DNA of 64,000 nucleotides, from positions 1,488,001-1,552,000 of the forward strand of contig NW_024104909.1 in assembly GCF_003945595.2 (NCBI RefSeq), in the 5' to 3' direction. Below, in pieces: positions 25,101 through 38,000 of the stretch. Both the position numbers and the translations under genes were made by a program. Under the pieces are notes generated by a model. That model saw nothing but the letters and a program-made list of their open reading frames with translations. It ran no database searches and was not told the origin of the DNA. Source of the stretch: Pipra filicauda. Taxonomy: Eukaryota; Chordata; Aves; Passeriformes; Pipridae. The stretch's first letter is position 1, and the number at the start of each line of letters is the position of its first letter.

Positions 25101-27132
25101 TTCTCCCTCGAAGCAGTCATGATGTGTACAGTCCAAGATTGTCCATATTGCTGTATCTCAGCAAACTGCCACAGGTGCCTGGCCATGATTTGTGGTGGTC
25201 CTGGCCTGGTGGCTTTGTGCTGATAGTTCAGTGCAGTTCAGTGCTGTAGAGCAGAGGCACTTGTCAGATGATGTGCCTAAACACGCAGTCTCCATATCCA
25301 AAACTCCAACTGAAATGATTTACAGGTGTCATTAACTGATACTGGACTAGGTATGTCTTACTTTTCCCATTTTACAGTTAGAAAAAAAATCAAAGCCTTT
25401 GGAGCTTTGATTCTGATGTCATCTCATTGGATCCTTTTCTGCTGTGTTTAATTAACAAATATTGTATTAACTGTCACAAATATCACTGTGGGAAGGGTGT
25501 GCTATTATTGCTGGATCTACTCCAGGAATAAACTACGAGCACCCTATTCAGTGCCTCGGTGATTTGTTACTGGATTGGGTCTGTGTGGTGTTTCCTGGTT
25601 TGGAAGCAGTCTAACTGCATTATTACCTTGGTGAGGGTGTTGCCCTTGTATCCTAAAATTTGTGTTTTGAATATAGTACTAATAGACAGGAGATATCTAA
25701 GTAGGAAGAAAATTACTTACCTGCAGGACTATATATATGGTAAGATTAAGAAGACCAGCCTTAAACTCCTTGTCTATATTCCCCAATAACAAGCCATTAC
25801 ATGTTAGAGATACTTCTTCATAATCATATAATCTTTCCCCAAATGCCTCTAATTGTGCTAGTACACCTATTTCATGAACAGGTTTTCTTGTTCTCTGAAC
25901 AACTTTAAAATAATAGGTTATAATCAACACTCTTAATATTTTCCATTATTGTCTTTAACCCACTTCTTTTGGTGGTGTTAGTTCTGACCAATGTGACTAA
26001 TTTCTTATTTTTGTTTCTGTGCTCTGAAGCTTTTATGTAATCAGTTATTATAATCTGTACAGAATTGTGATTGTAGTGCATTTCAGAGCCTTTTTGGTGG
26101 GAGATAGGCTTATTATTATGAAAATACTTTATATACTAATTTAGACACCAGCTGATCTCTTATTTATTCATGTAAGGTAGTAAGATTGAATTATGTTTCT
26201 ATAAATTTTCTGTGCTTTCTTGGGGACATATAAATTGTTTGGAGCTGTTTGTCATCACTGTTTTGCTCAGACAAAAAGTATCATGGTAAATTTACTGCAT
26301 TGTGTCGTGCTGTGTTTCTTAATACTTTATTATGTAAAGTTTAGCTCGATTGAAAAGGAAATTATTTCTCTATATGTAGTAACACGATGCTGCAGGCTAA
26401 GTACCACTTCACCATGGTCAAAGGGAGAGGTGGTGTCCTGCCTGAACCAAGTGTGGAGCTCAATTTGCTGCTGATATACACTTAGTGTTTGCCAGGGAGA
26501 AGAGGGGCATTTGGGGGGTGAATGCAGCCTCTGCCCCAGGGGCCTCTGTGTGTCTCTCACTGCACCCCAGGGATGCTCCTGCCCCTTTCTGGGGTGACCC
26601 AGACACTTCTCTGTGCTTTTTGCCATGCCCTGGCCCAAGGCAGACAGCAATAGAATAAAAGCCCAGTTGGAAGATGGAGGTGTGATAGAATATTGCCCAT
26701 GATTTTATTTCCAGTTGCCCTCAATACACCTGAAAATACAGCTGTTACACTCGGGGTCTAAATTACTGAGGGTCTTGAACTCATGTGCAAAACCATCAGT
26801 CATTGTTCTCCCTCTTCACATGTAACAGTAAAATAACAGAGCCATGTAAATAAAATATGAACTTCAATGAACTTGAACATTTCTAAAAGCTTCTACTTGT
26901 AGGTGACAAGATTCCTGGGGACCCTGTGCCTAATAATCAAGGGCTGCACTAACTAACATTGTCTGGAATGCCCCAGTGCCCAAAATCAGCTCTGCTCCTG
27001 CATCCCCTGCAGTGTCCTGCACACCCAAAGCCTGCCTAGAGCTGGGGATCCACGGTGCAGAGGAGAATTGGAGTCTCTTCCTCTTGTGAGTTCCTTCTCT
27101 TTCCTCTGAGCTATTCCTGTGCCTCTGGGATG
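22175..27132. other. Non-coding DNA, no gene seen
   Basis: Mostly AT-rich. It includes a T-run at 24411-24422, the degenerate repeats at 23.88-24.06 kb listed separately, and a short 7-bp palindrome around 25390. GC content rises from about 26.4 kb. Open frames of 100-107 codons (23295-23603 minus, 24926-25249 plus, 26330-26650 minus) match nothing recognised. Confidence 0.5.
23878..24058. repeat. Degenerate repeat units of about 43 bp
   Basis: Segments 23930-23972 and 24016-24058 align along their length (cact-aaat-ctctttt…ccc-ttaaagt…ttaaa…tcct). A weaker third copy lies at 23878-23922 (ttaaatcttt…ttttttaaccgtcct). Spacings are 86 and about 50 bp, so this is an irregular old duplication rather than a satellite. 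Confidence 0.45.
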
Positions 27133-27365
27133 GCACAGAATCACAGACCCCATGATGTTGGAAGACACCTCTGAGATCACTGAGTCCAATCACCACCACG
27201 TCAACCAGACCACAGCACTAAGTGCCATGTCCAGTTTTTCCTGACTTCCCCACCTCCCTGGGCAGCCAATTCCAATATCTAATCACCCTTTCTGGGAAGA
27301 AATTCCTCCTAATGGTCAACCTGAACTTCCCCTGGAACAGCTTAAGACTGTGTCCTCTGTTCAGC
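27133..27365 (-). mobile_element. CR1 LINE 3' fragment
   Basis: Antisense CR1. The plus strand reads cacagaatcacag, then gttggaagacacctctgagatca, gtccaatcaccaccacgtca, ctaagtgccatgtccag, ccacctccctgggcagcc, ccaatatctaatcaccctttctg and gaagaaattcctcctaatg. These are, in order, blocks of the avian CR1 3' region. Similarity fades at about 27365 (gtgtcctctgttc). The GC-rich DNA that follows to about 27.9 kb is not recognisably CR1. Confidence 0.88.
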
Positions 27366-30269
27366 CTTGGCCAGCCCTAGGCAGGCTGTTCCTGACCTGG
27401 AACACCTCTGTGTCCAGGTGTACCTGCTGGGCTGTGTGACCCCATCACCCCTGGCTGAAGAAGCCTCTCACTCCTGAGTGAATTTGGCTTTCCCTGGGGG
27501 TCCTGGAAGTGGAGCTGAGGAGCCTCTGCCCCCATGGTGGCTGCTCCTGGGCCCTCAGCTGTTGCCAGTCTCCAAGCCCTGCTCCTGCCCCAGGTGATTC
27601 GAGTTTGGGGTGACTGTGCTGGCCAGGCTCCCTGTCTCCCTCCCAGCTGGGCTGCTCTCCTTCAGGGAATAAGTCTTAACAGCTGCAGGGTTTGGGGAAT
27701 GAAACCACAGGTGCTTTCAGTCAGACAGGATTAGCTCCCAGCTCCCTCAGGCTCTGGAGGGTTGGGCAGCACAGAGACCATTTCAGGGTCTCAGCCTTCC
27801 TGAGAGCTGGGAGTTGGTGGGCAGCTTCTGGGAATCCTGGGGAAACCACCAGGCTGTGGAGGTACTTGCTGCTGGCTCAAGTAAGTGAGGTATTTGTGTA
27901 CAGAAAATCATACTGGGATAATATTCCTACTGGGTTCCACTTCAGTTGTTTTGCTGGGCAGGCTTGTCCATGATGTTGCTTCTTTATGTTGGAAAAATTA
28001 TATAATGGATGAATTTAATATTATGGATTTCCGCCCTTGAATAATATCGTGAAACCAGAATGGTATGTGATAACTCTGTTTGACAACTGAGGAACAAAGT
28101 GCTGCAGAACATCTTGGTACTGGGAGCACCAGTTTCCTTTGGAAGTGTAGCATGTGTGTGGTGGCTGCTGTTCAGTTTGTTTCTTTTTAGGAAAAGTACT
28201 GAATGTGTTAGCTCTGCATGGGGGGAAAAAAAGACTCTGACAGAGTAGAAAGCAAAGATGCCTTGTGTTCTGGGATTGGACTGGATTCAGGAAACATTTG
28301 ATCTGCCACTAACTGCCTGTCTGCTTTTGGGCAAAGGGCTTAATCTTGCTTGAATTATCTATTTGTAAAGCTGTGACCATAGGATTTTCTTTCTTTTACG
28401 AACACCTGACACTGAACATACAGAGAACCTTTGCCTTTAGGTCCTGCTAATGTGTTTGTGAGAGCATAAAGCTGGTTAAAACAGTTGAAAAGGTTAATGT
28501 GAGCTCCCTGATATTATGGACTAGACACCAGCAGGACAAGGACATGATGTGATGTGTCCAAAATGATGTAGATGGCAATTGATTTCTTCGGCTGTGACTT
28601 GCTTTGCTGGAGGCAAAGTATTTGGTCTCTTCAACCAGTGGTGACAAGTTAGGATTTCAGACTTTTTCCCTGTTATCATTATGTGTTGATGTAACTGCAG
28701 AAGAAAGAGCTTGCATTTTACATAGGCTGATGCACAAAAATATTCTCCTGGTTACCCACCTTGGTGTGAGTTAACTCATTCTCTAAAATTTAGTATGTTG
28801 TTTCACTTCCAATTTTGGAAGTGTGAGATGAAGAGCTGTTGTAAATAATGCAGTGCAGGTACCCAGGGTTCTATAGAGGTTTTAAAGTTCAGCTCTGCTC
28901 AGTCAGCTGCAGCTCCCAATGCTGAATAGATTTGTTTTCTTTCAACTTTATTTGAATCTTCTAAGGTGGGAGCACATTCAACAGTCTAAAAATGCCCAGT
29001 AATGATGTGATGCTTTTGTCACTCTGTATATTTGCAGTATCTGCCAGTGTGCCAGTAGATATTTGGTTCAGGTTCTTCTGCCACAAATACTTGTGTGTGT
29101 TAAGCCACTGTTTTGGTCCAGATGTCAAATGCTGAGGAATTGCTTCCCAGTCATTGCTGTAAGTAGAGCTAATGGAAAACAAGGCTGAGGGATGATGTGT
29201 TAGATTTTTTTCTTGCCTTATTTTGGGAGGTGGACTCTGAGGGCCACAGGTGTCTTTCTTTTAAGAGCTCAGAGTTTACATCTTAATGCATGAAGGAAGC
29301 TCTCTTGGGAATTAATTATCCTGAGTATCACAAAGGTCTGGGAGACTGCAGTGTTAATGAGTGTGAAAAACTAGGCAGACTTCCTGGAAAAAGTCAGAAG
29401 CAGTAGCAGTTACCTTTGACAAGTTCAAAAATAAACCATTTTTAAAGTGCAAGGTAAAATTGCCATGTAAAATCTCCTCAAATTAAGGAAGCTACTGTGA
29501 TTTATGGCACTGAAACCCTGGGAAAATGTACCAGTATGACTTGATCTGTGAAAGAAGATTACATCCTTCAAATTATGTCATCTTCCAAATTTGAGAAAAA
29601 GATTTCAAGATGTGTACAAGGTCTCTGATAAATTGCTACATTTACTTAACCTTGAGGCCTGGGTGATCTGCAGTGCCTCAGATAGGCAAGGCAAAGCTAT
29701 ACATCTTGGCAATGCATGGAGGAACCTTTGTATTTCATGACTTTGGAAATTTAAGAAGCAGGAGTGTGTCTAAATTTATTCTTTTAGGTCACCAAAGGAG
29801 CATGCAGGATAAGAGAAATGGCCACCCTGGTTAATTGCATCATCATTTGATAACAGGATGTAATTAGCACATTTGAGGAAGGGCTGTGATAGTGGCAGCC
29901 GTTATTTACAGAGGACAGCCTGTGCCCCAGTGTCCTAATCTGTCTTGAAATGATTGTAGAACTTGCTCATATCACGGCCTCTGCATTTGCATTTTGTTCT
30001 GTGAAACAGAGCCAGATTTGTTCCCCCCGTTAAAGTTAATTTTGTGCCTTCTTATTGGAGTGACCCTGGACAGTGTATTCTTCATTAATCTATTATTGGA
30101 TTAAAAAGGCTTGGTTTAACCTGAACCAAAAAAAGTGCACGTCAATGACATCTGTTAAACAAGATTGAAGGGAAAAAATAAAAGTGTGCTGTTGACTTTC
30201 CATTGCTATTGCTGCAAACTCTGCCTGGCAACCAGTCACAAATGGAGCCCTTTGAGGGCTGCCTTGGGA
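27366..30269. other. Non-coding DNA, GC-rich then AT-rich, no gene seen
   Basis: 27.4-27.9 kb is unusually GC-rich for this window and keeps several frames open without resembling a protein. It may be an unrecognised older repeat. 28.0-30.27 kb returns to AT-rich DNA. The stretch 29.82-30.13 kb is rich in ATTA and TAAT motifs and could be a conserved non-coding element, but that cannot be judged without alignment. Confidence 0.45.
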
Positions 30270-31040
30270 CTGTTGGGTTTAAGGCCTCTGCCAGTGACCT
30301 GGAGGAGGTGATGGAATGCATCCTCATGGATATCATGGCATTACAGGACACCAAATTGGGGTGCAGGCAATGAACTCGAGGGCTGTCTTTCAGAGGCACC
30401 CAGAAAGGCTGGAGAAATGGGAACCTCGTGGAGACCTACAGGGCAAACACAAATTCCTGCTGCTGAAGCGGAGTGAGCTGTGCAGTGGTACCAGCTGGGG
30501 ACTGGCAGCAGAGTGGGCATTCTGGTGGGCACAGCAGGGCTCAACTGGGGACTGGCAGTGCCAGGGCTGAGCAGTGTCCTGTGCTCCAGCAGCTCAAGCA
30601 CAGCCAGTGCATTTAGGGAAACTAATATTCCCTGCTGCTCATCAGAGCCAACCTGGAATAGTGTCCAATTTGTAGTTGTCACAGGATGGGAGAAGTGCAG
30701 GGAAACTGGAGGGAGCCCAGAGAAGGGGCCATCAAGGTGGCTGATGCACAGGAACCATGAGGGGAGGCTGAGAGAGAACTGGGTTTGTGTTTTCTGGAAA
30801 AGGCCAAACAAAGACCTAATAACTCAAACTGTATGTGAGGAGTCACCAAGGAGGTGGAGCTGGGCTCTGTTTTGAAGTGAATGGTGGGAGAATGAGAGTC
30901 TGGCCAGAAATGGAAAAGCAGAATATTCCAGTTGGGTATCAGGAAAAGATAAAAAATATCACTCTAAGAATAATTAAGCACTGGAACAAGAGAGGGTTTG
31001 GAACATATATGCTTGGGGGTTTCAAAGATCTACTTTCTCT
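30270..31040 (+). mobile_element. CR1 LINE, sense, 3' half of reverse transcriptase
   Basis: Sense CR1 of about 0.77 kb. From 30291 the plus strand encodes ASDLEEVMECIL…QDTKLG, matching the CR1 RT segment around motif C (…DLEEGVECTLSKFADDTKLGG, from memory). The catalytic FADD box is ALQD here (30338-30349), and a stop follows. Further on, RLEKW at about 30405 and acctggaatagtgtccaatttgtag at about 30650 (consensus acctggaatactgtgtccagttctgg) keep the CR1 order. It ends in the region of gcactggaacaagagaggg…ggtttcaaagatc, short of the true 3' terminus. An internal duplication of ctggggactggcag occurs at about 30494 and 30545. Non-functional. Confidence 0.85.
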
Positions 31041-34000
31041 CACTCCGATTTTGGGTTCAGAGTTATCCTCTGACCTGAATGATTTTGTCTTTGGAAGTCC
31101 TTAGAATTAGTCACGAATCCCTGCTGCATGAATTTTTGTCCGATATGTGAATAAATCAATGTAGTTTGGGATCATCTCATCTCCCTACTTATGCTTTGTC
31201 TGCCAGATACTGATAAGTCCCAAGTTTTGTAACGTTTTTTTTAAAGTTGGACATTTCTTAGCTGCAGTTATTTTTAATCAAAGTTTCTAAGCAAAATTGT
31301 AAACTTGTCTGCAGACTCCCTCCTGATGATATAAGCTTCTTAACTGTAATCCAGATTTTTAATAAAACCACAAAACCACAGCCAAATATATCTCTTGAAG
31401 GATTTTTTTTTTCTTTAACCAGTGCTTGTGTGCATTTGGTGCCTCCCAGGCATTAATTCCAATTTGCTGTAGTTAATAAATTCACTGACTTCATGGATAT
31501 TACTTGCAACAGCAGAGTAAGAGCCTGATGGCAATTGTAGAATGTTCACTGTTCACTTCCTCTATTTGCTTCTCTAGTTGCATGTGTGTTTGTATAACAG
31601 TTTGATTTTGTTCTGTGTAAGTGGTATAGTTAAAACAACAAAGGTAGAGCTCACTCAGTTTGGTCAATATGCAGCACATTTCCACCTGATGTTTCCAAAC
31701 CTGTGTTTAATGTGAAATGTTCTTGCTGGGATACTAAATTGCTTTTGAACACTGAAAGAACACTTCTTTCACTAAAATGTCCTCTACAACAATTAGGGTT
31801 TGATTGGTGAGTAGTAAAATGGGCATTTAATTTGAGGATTCTTTATTATTCTAATAAAGGGAAGGAGTTTTTAATAATAATGTTCCATCAGTAAAATCAG
31901 TGTAAGTTCTGTGGAAGTTAAATTGTAACAAGCATGAGGCAAGGTTGTTAAGGTGTATTAATGGATGGTCTGAACTGTTAGCAGAGACTAATGGAAAATA
32001 AAAGCAGCAGCGTTCCTGACACAAAAGATAATGTATATATCTTAAAATCATACAGGAAGAGGAAGATGGATAGGCCCTTGGAACCTTTTAGCATAGCACT
32101 TGGTGATATTGAAAAGATGTTTAATGGATGTGTTTATTCAGTGAACTCCTTCACTCAGAAATCCAATACAAGAGACAACTTAAACCTGAATTTTAGGCAT
32201 ATTTTTAAGTTCAATTTATTTCAATGGAGACTAATACCTTGCCAGGTTGAGAGCCCAATTGTCTATATTTTCTAGTCAAATATTAGAATTAATTTGATGT
32301 CCTGGCTTCTGTTTATTTGATGTCTGAGAGCTGTTCAGTAGTCATTTGTCTGCATCCAGAGGACTTTCATTTTAAGCGTGTGTGCAGTGGGGAGAAAACA
32401 AAGCTCCTGTGTGTAACCTTGTTAAATTTAAAGTGAAGTGGAGAAAAACACGTGTAGTTACAGACACAAACTTTTGAGTTTTGAATTCACTGAACTCGTA
32501 AAACATACAGAATGCACATCACATTTGAATTTTGTGTAATGGTGTGAAAATAGCATTTTAAAGAACCTTTTGTCTGTTTGTTCCCTCAGAGAAGGCAGCA
32601 CAGTGACTGCTCTTTGCTGCTGTTGCTGATAATAAGAAAAAGACTAAACTGACAGGCTGCACTACCTTTTCATCTTCCAAGTGGCCCATTACGAGCAGTG
32701 CTGTGCAAACAACTGTGACTTTTGTGTTCCTTGGTGATGGAGACAGTCTGTAAACATGGATTTTAGACTGTAGTCTGGAGTGAATTTTTCTCTCCAAGTC
32801 AACGGTGTTCACATGGGGCAAGGTCTATGTATTGTTACTCCTCTGCATGACACTGATCCTTGTTACTGCAGTGCTAAGAATGACCAGGAAATGCAACTTG
32901 GTTCTTGGGTTTCTCCAATTCAAAATTAATCTCTTGTCATGCAAAAATTCAAGCTTAACCTCAGCACACTGATTGTGGAAAGGAAAGTCAGGCAGGAACA
33001 CCGTTTGTATTTCAGTGTTTGTCGGGTCACTTTTCAACCTTTTGGCTCAGATGCAGAGGCTCAGCCAAGCCAAGCTCACCCAGGTGTGACTTACCCAGCC
33101 AAGCAGACAGGGCTCTGGTGGGTGCTCCTGCTCTGGCCTCCTCCAGGAGTCGTGTCCTGATGGACTGAGCTCAAAAGCAGAGTCTGGGCAGGGTGCTTGG
33201 CTTAGACCCCTGGGGATTTTCCCTTTCCAGCGTGAAATCTCGAGGCCATAGCACAGATTGGCAGTGCCCAGGAACAGGGAGGGCAGATTTCCAGCCACTG
33301 TAACTGAAATGAGCAGCCACAGTCCTAGAGCACAGCCTGAGATCATCTGAGGCATCATTGGAGATGTTAGTCTGGTGTGGTTTGGGATAGAAGACAGAAA
33401 GTTGTCCCTATCCAACCCTAGATTTGCCCTCATAACCAGGGAAGTTGTGGACCAATCCATAGCCAGTTTACAGTATCTAGGAGACAGGAAGGAGGACAAT
33501 AATAACAAGCCCCTGTCAAAACAGATTTCAAAATGATGTGAACAAAAATAAAAGGTCACAAAGAGCTTTCCGCTGGCACAGATGGATTTCTGATGGTTCA
33601 CACATTTCAAGAGAGATATTTTGATACAGGTCAAAGAGAGAGCCACTGAGTTTTAAATGCAGATTATTATCATTATTTAATAATAAGCACAGGTCGTGTG
33701 CTTTGTAGGGGAAACTTAAATGCCTGGGATCCATTAAAAAGTGCAAGTCCCGAGTACCATTAATACCAATGGACATTGGAAAGGTTCAGTTTGTACATAA
33801 AGAGCACAAATTTGAAGGGAGGTGTCGAAATTTGAAGGAAGGGTGTGCCCATTTCCATATGGGAGAAATATTATTTTCCTGCTTTTCAGTTGTTTTACTA
33901 ATAGCATAGTTGTTTTTTTTTTATCAGCACTCCAAGTTTCAAGACATTTTTGTTTGCTCTTCTTTTAAGACCTTCTTAACAGTTCTTGGGAATCAGACCT

Positions 34001-34742
34001 CTCTAGAGTATTTTCCTTTGGGATAAGTCTTGTTGTTTTAAGTAAATGAGCTTCTTTGTGTGTCAGAAGGTTGTGTAGAGTGATTTCTCAGTAGAAACTG
34101 ATTAAAAGGGAAGGAATTATTAAAATTCCAGATGCACAATACTTCTTTTATTTCCAGAGACAGCATGATTTACTGTGTAGGGCGCTGAGCTGACAACGAC
34201 CTGGATTCCCTCTTCTCTTCTGCTGATGCTCTGCTCCATGTCCTTGAGCAAGTAGGATCCTCACACTTGGTTTGTCATGTCTAGTTAGATTATGGACTCA
34301 CCAGACCATGGGCTGTCTCTTGCCATGTGTCTGAACAGCAGCTGGGACAGCAATGACACCATGTTCTCAGTCAGGGTTTCTGAGCCCAACAAGAACCTTC
34401 ATAAGGCAGGTTTGTGCTTTTACAATTAATGCACTGAAGCTGCCATGTTGGGAGTTAATGATGCTGAGTAAAGGTGGGGAAACAGAAGGTATCTGGCTTG
34501 TTGGAAGTGTATGTGTTAAATACTAAACACATTTTAGTACGTGTTAAATATCCTGAAACCCTAAAAACACTTGAGGGTTGATTTCACTGAGAGAAACCAG
34601 ATCGTTGGCATTTCATTAACAGGATTTGATCTTTTACTATCTGAATTGTTGAGTGAGACAGAAAGAGCTGCTCGATCTGTAGGTCTGCTCAGTTAGCTTT
34701 TAAAAGATCTGAAAACCTTTGTTCTGTTTCTGTTTGAAAACT
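31041..34742. other. Non-coding DNA, no gene seen
   Basis: No known repeat is recognised. The longest open frame of the window (199 codons, minus strand, 33047-33646) is here; it has a hydrophobic stretch but no recognisable domain and is discussed as a finding. The rest is AT-rich with only short frames. Confidence 0.45.
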
Positions 34743-35040
34743 ATGGAATCACAGAATGGTTTGTGTTGGAAGGAACCTTAAAGCTCATCTCATTCTACCC
34801 CTTGCCATGGGCACCTTCCACTAGCCCAGGTTGCTCCAAGCCCTGTCCAACCTGTCCTTGGATGCTTCCAGGGATGGGGCAGCCACAGCTTCTCTGGGCA
34901 ACCTGTGCCAGGGCCTCCCCACCCTCACAGGGAAGGATTTATTCCTTATATCTACTCCAACTCTACCCACTATCAATGTGAAGCCATTTCCCCTTGTCCT
35001 GGCACTTCATGCTCTTGTAAAAAGTCCTCTGGAGCTTGAC
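34743..35040 (-). mobile_element. CR1 LINE 3' end, well preserved
   Basis: Antisense CR1 of about 300 bp and one of the clearest copies here. The plus strand reads ggaatcacagaatggtttg, gttggaaggaaccttaaagc, ccatgggcaccttccactag, aggttgctccaagccctgtc, ccagggatggggcagccac, cttctctgggcaacctgtgc and ccccttgtcctggcacttca. All lie in consensus order. It contains only 3' untranslated and terminal sequence. The low divergence from the remembered avian consensus suggests a younger insertion than those at 4.0 and 39.3 kb. Confidence 0.93.
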
Positions 35041-38000
35041 ATATCTGGAAACTTCAGATATTGGTAGGAAGGACTACTTTATTAATGAATACATTTATTG
35101 AAGGATCTCAAAACAGGGTGTTTTTTGTCCCTTTCAGCCAAAGGCTGGTAAGGAGACTTCAGAGACTCCATGGTCATTTGGAGAAACTGTTTTTTTCCCC
35201 CACATTTTCCAATTACTTTGGTGTTGGTGGTGGAGGGGGGTAAGAGGAAAAAAGCTAATAGATTAAGACAAAATTGAAGATCATAAATAGCTCTTTTAAA
35301 ATCACACGACTTTGAAACAAGAGAATAATGTAGATTTTCACTGTTACTCTGAGCAAGAAAAGTCATGTAGGGCTGTGGTTAATTATACTGGGTGTGGTGG
35401 GACCTGATGGGTAGGGATTTATTTGCTCTCTGTTGCTTCCCATCCTTTTAAGATGATGGATTTTCTTACTCCTTGCATTGTTTCCCTGCCCCCCTCTTCT
35501 TTGATATACTGAAAAATTGTTATTTTTCTACCTTGTTCAAAGAAAAGAGCTGTGTTTAATATAAAATTCCATCACAAAATGAGCAGCCTCCTGCATGTTA
35601 AAACTGCAGTTATTTGTGTGTCTGCATCTCTGTGCATGTCTGTTAGATTTGGAGGGTTATATATGAGAGTATGAGACAGCTTTAGGACAGTAGATGAAAT
35701 ATAGCTATAATTGTCTGTGATCAATTGGAACAATGTAGGTCAAGTAGAAACTGCACATTTTTGGGCTTTCTCCTCCTGTTTTCTGCCTTTGTCTAATAGA
35801 GTATTGCTTGAAAGGAAAAAATCAAAACAGCACAAAACCAAACCTCTGAAAAATGTAAGTCATTTAGTTTGCAGAGAAATGAAGCTTTTTCTCCACTTCT
35901 CCTGACAGTCTGAGTTTATATTGTTGATATTACTCATTCTTATAGTTTCATTGTTTCACCAATCCCCGTGTTTGCTAATTTGGAACCCTCTCATACTGTC
36001 ATAATTGTTGTATTTACAATGAGAATTCAGTTGCTATCCAGAACCATGGCTTTCTCCACAGTTACCTAGCATGTCTGGTTTGGAACTTTATGCTGTTGTT
36101 TTCTTTCCCAAGTCATAACCATTGACACCAACGGTGTGATATTATGTCAGAATATGCTGTAAATGCAGCAGCAGGATCGTGGTTCAATTTTATTCTTATT
36201 TATGTCATTGTCAGTCTTCATTAACTCCAATATCTTCCTGAAGGCTGCCACATGTAAGTCTGTACATGAATTATGCCCTTAATTTTGCATCCAGCATTGT
36301 ACTTAGATGAAGGAGTGTGAGGGAGATGTCACACGCATGCTTGTTGTGTCAGCCCTGCTCGCACAGACTGGAGGTGAGATGTTACTACATGACAGCAGTG
36401 GTTTGCTCACACTGTAATTTTATAAACAGTATAAAAACTGTACATTTATAAATTAGGCAGGCTGCAGGAGGAGGAACAAGCAGTTTGTTTCAGATCCTTC
36501 CCAGTTTTGCAGTTAACAAAGAAAATATGTGTGCAAAAAGCTCACATTAGAAGTGGTCCCTCCCACAGACTCGCTGTAAAGGATCTGACAACCCAAATAT
36601 TACTTAGCATCTTAATATTGGGAGGAACATGATCCAGTACCCTCATTTTCCTCGGTTTCAGCTTTTGATGGATCCAATCTCTCTCCAAAACAACAGCCTG
36701 ATAGGGCATGAATACATTTTGTATGTCTCCTTTGTGGATGGAAGAGCTATGCATTCTTTCTGCTCCAGTGTTCACCCACACTTAATTTCATCTGTGGTTT
36801 ATGGCCACCTCTGAGTCAAGTGCTGCATCTTTAAAAGCAGATGTAGTGCCTCAAGCAATTGCAGTCTGATACAGGTTGGTGCCCTGTAGGTGTTGCTGCA
36901 AAATAAATACTCAAAAACAAGGGGAAAGAGGAGAGGGAAAATATAGTTGAATGTAATATTTGACATCTATTGGTTTGAGTTATGTGAAGCAGCAAGCTGT
37001 TGATGAAATTTGATAGCAAACTGAAGCTGAGTTGTTGGAGCATCCCACACTCTTCTTCAAAACAGCTGCAGGAAGGTTACTCTTGAAGTGCTTCAAATTT
37101 GTAAATAGAAAAATGTGTGCTTGTTTTCTTTTCACTGTTGGCAGCCCTGAAAAGGAAGTGAATCTCATTCTTTCAGATATTACAGACCCTTGCCTAATTC
37201 CTTGAGGTTCCCATTCAGAGGTCAGGCTGAACTCTCCCACGTGGCTGTGAAAGCCAGATTACTCTTTCCATTTGTTCTGAACCTCGTGTGACGTTGATGA
37301 CAGCTGTCCTTGCTGAAGGGAGATTTGTCCCACACTTGGAATAGTGTGGTTTTCTTCTCATGGGACTTTCTGAGCTCCTACAATGAGGCCACTGAGGAAT
37401 GTGGGCTCCCAGCTGGTGAGGAATCCTGCAGTGGGATGCATGTCCATGTTAGTAGGGAAGATGGTTTCTGGCTGTGCAAAGAAGCATCAGTGTGGGTGTA
37501 GAGGAAAGGAGTCCCAGTCTCCATAGCTGTCACTTTGGAGGATGTGAATCCTAGGGCTTCAGGGATGATCCTTATCTTCTTGGAGCTAGGCTTAGACTTG
37601 CTTACAAGTCTGTTATTAAAGTGACTAACAAATCCAGAATGACTCTGGAGAGGAAGGAGTCTGATTGTGTTATTCTTGAGCAAATGCTTCCCTAAATGCA
37701 TGATTTCAAGTAAGAATATACCAACTTACACCATATTTTTGAAGCTTTTCCTTCACTTGACACAAGTGGTTGAAAGATTTGCTTTGATTTGTGTAAATGT
37801 CCATTTCATAATTAAATTCCCTGAAACCTAAATATCACAAACCCTGTTGGTTTGTGGCATTTACCAACTGGCCCTTGGCTAAGTGCTGGTGTGGGGTCAA
37901 ATGGTACAGCAAAGGTGCTTTATTCTGTGGGGTGAATCTGAATCTGTCAGTTCTGAAGGTGAGACTGAAGCTCCCTGTTCAGTTCTTTTAATGGTGGGAC

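Noticed and set aside
30341..30811. 156-codon minus-strand frame
   Set aside because: It lies antisense to a sense-oriented CR1 whose reverse-transcriptase blocks are on the plus strand; the frame is a shadow of the repeat.
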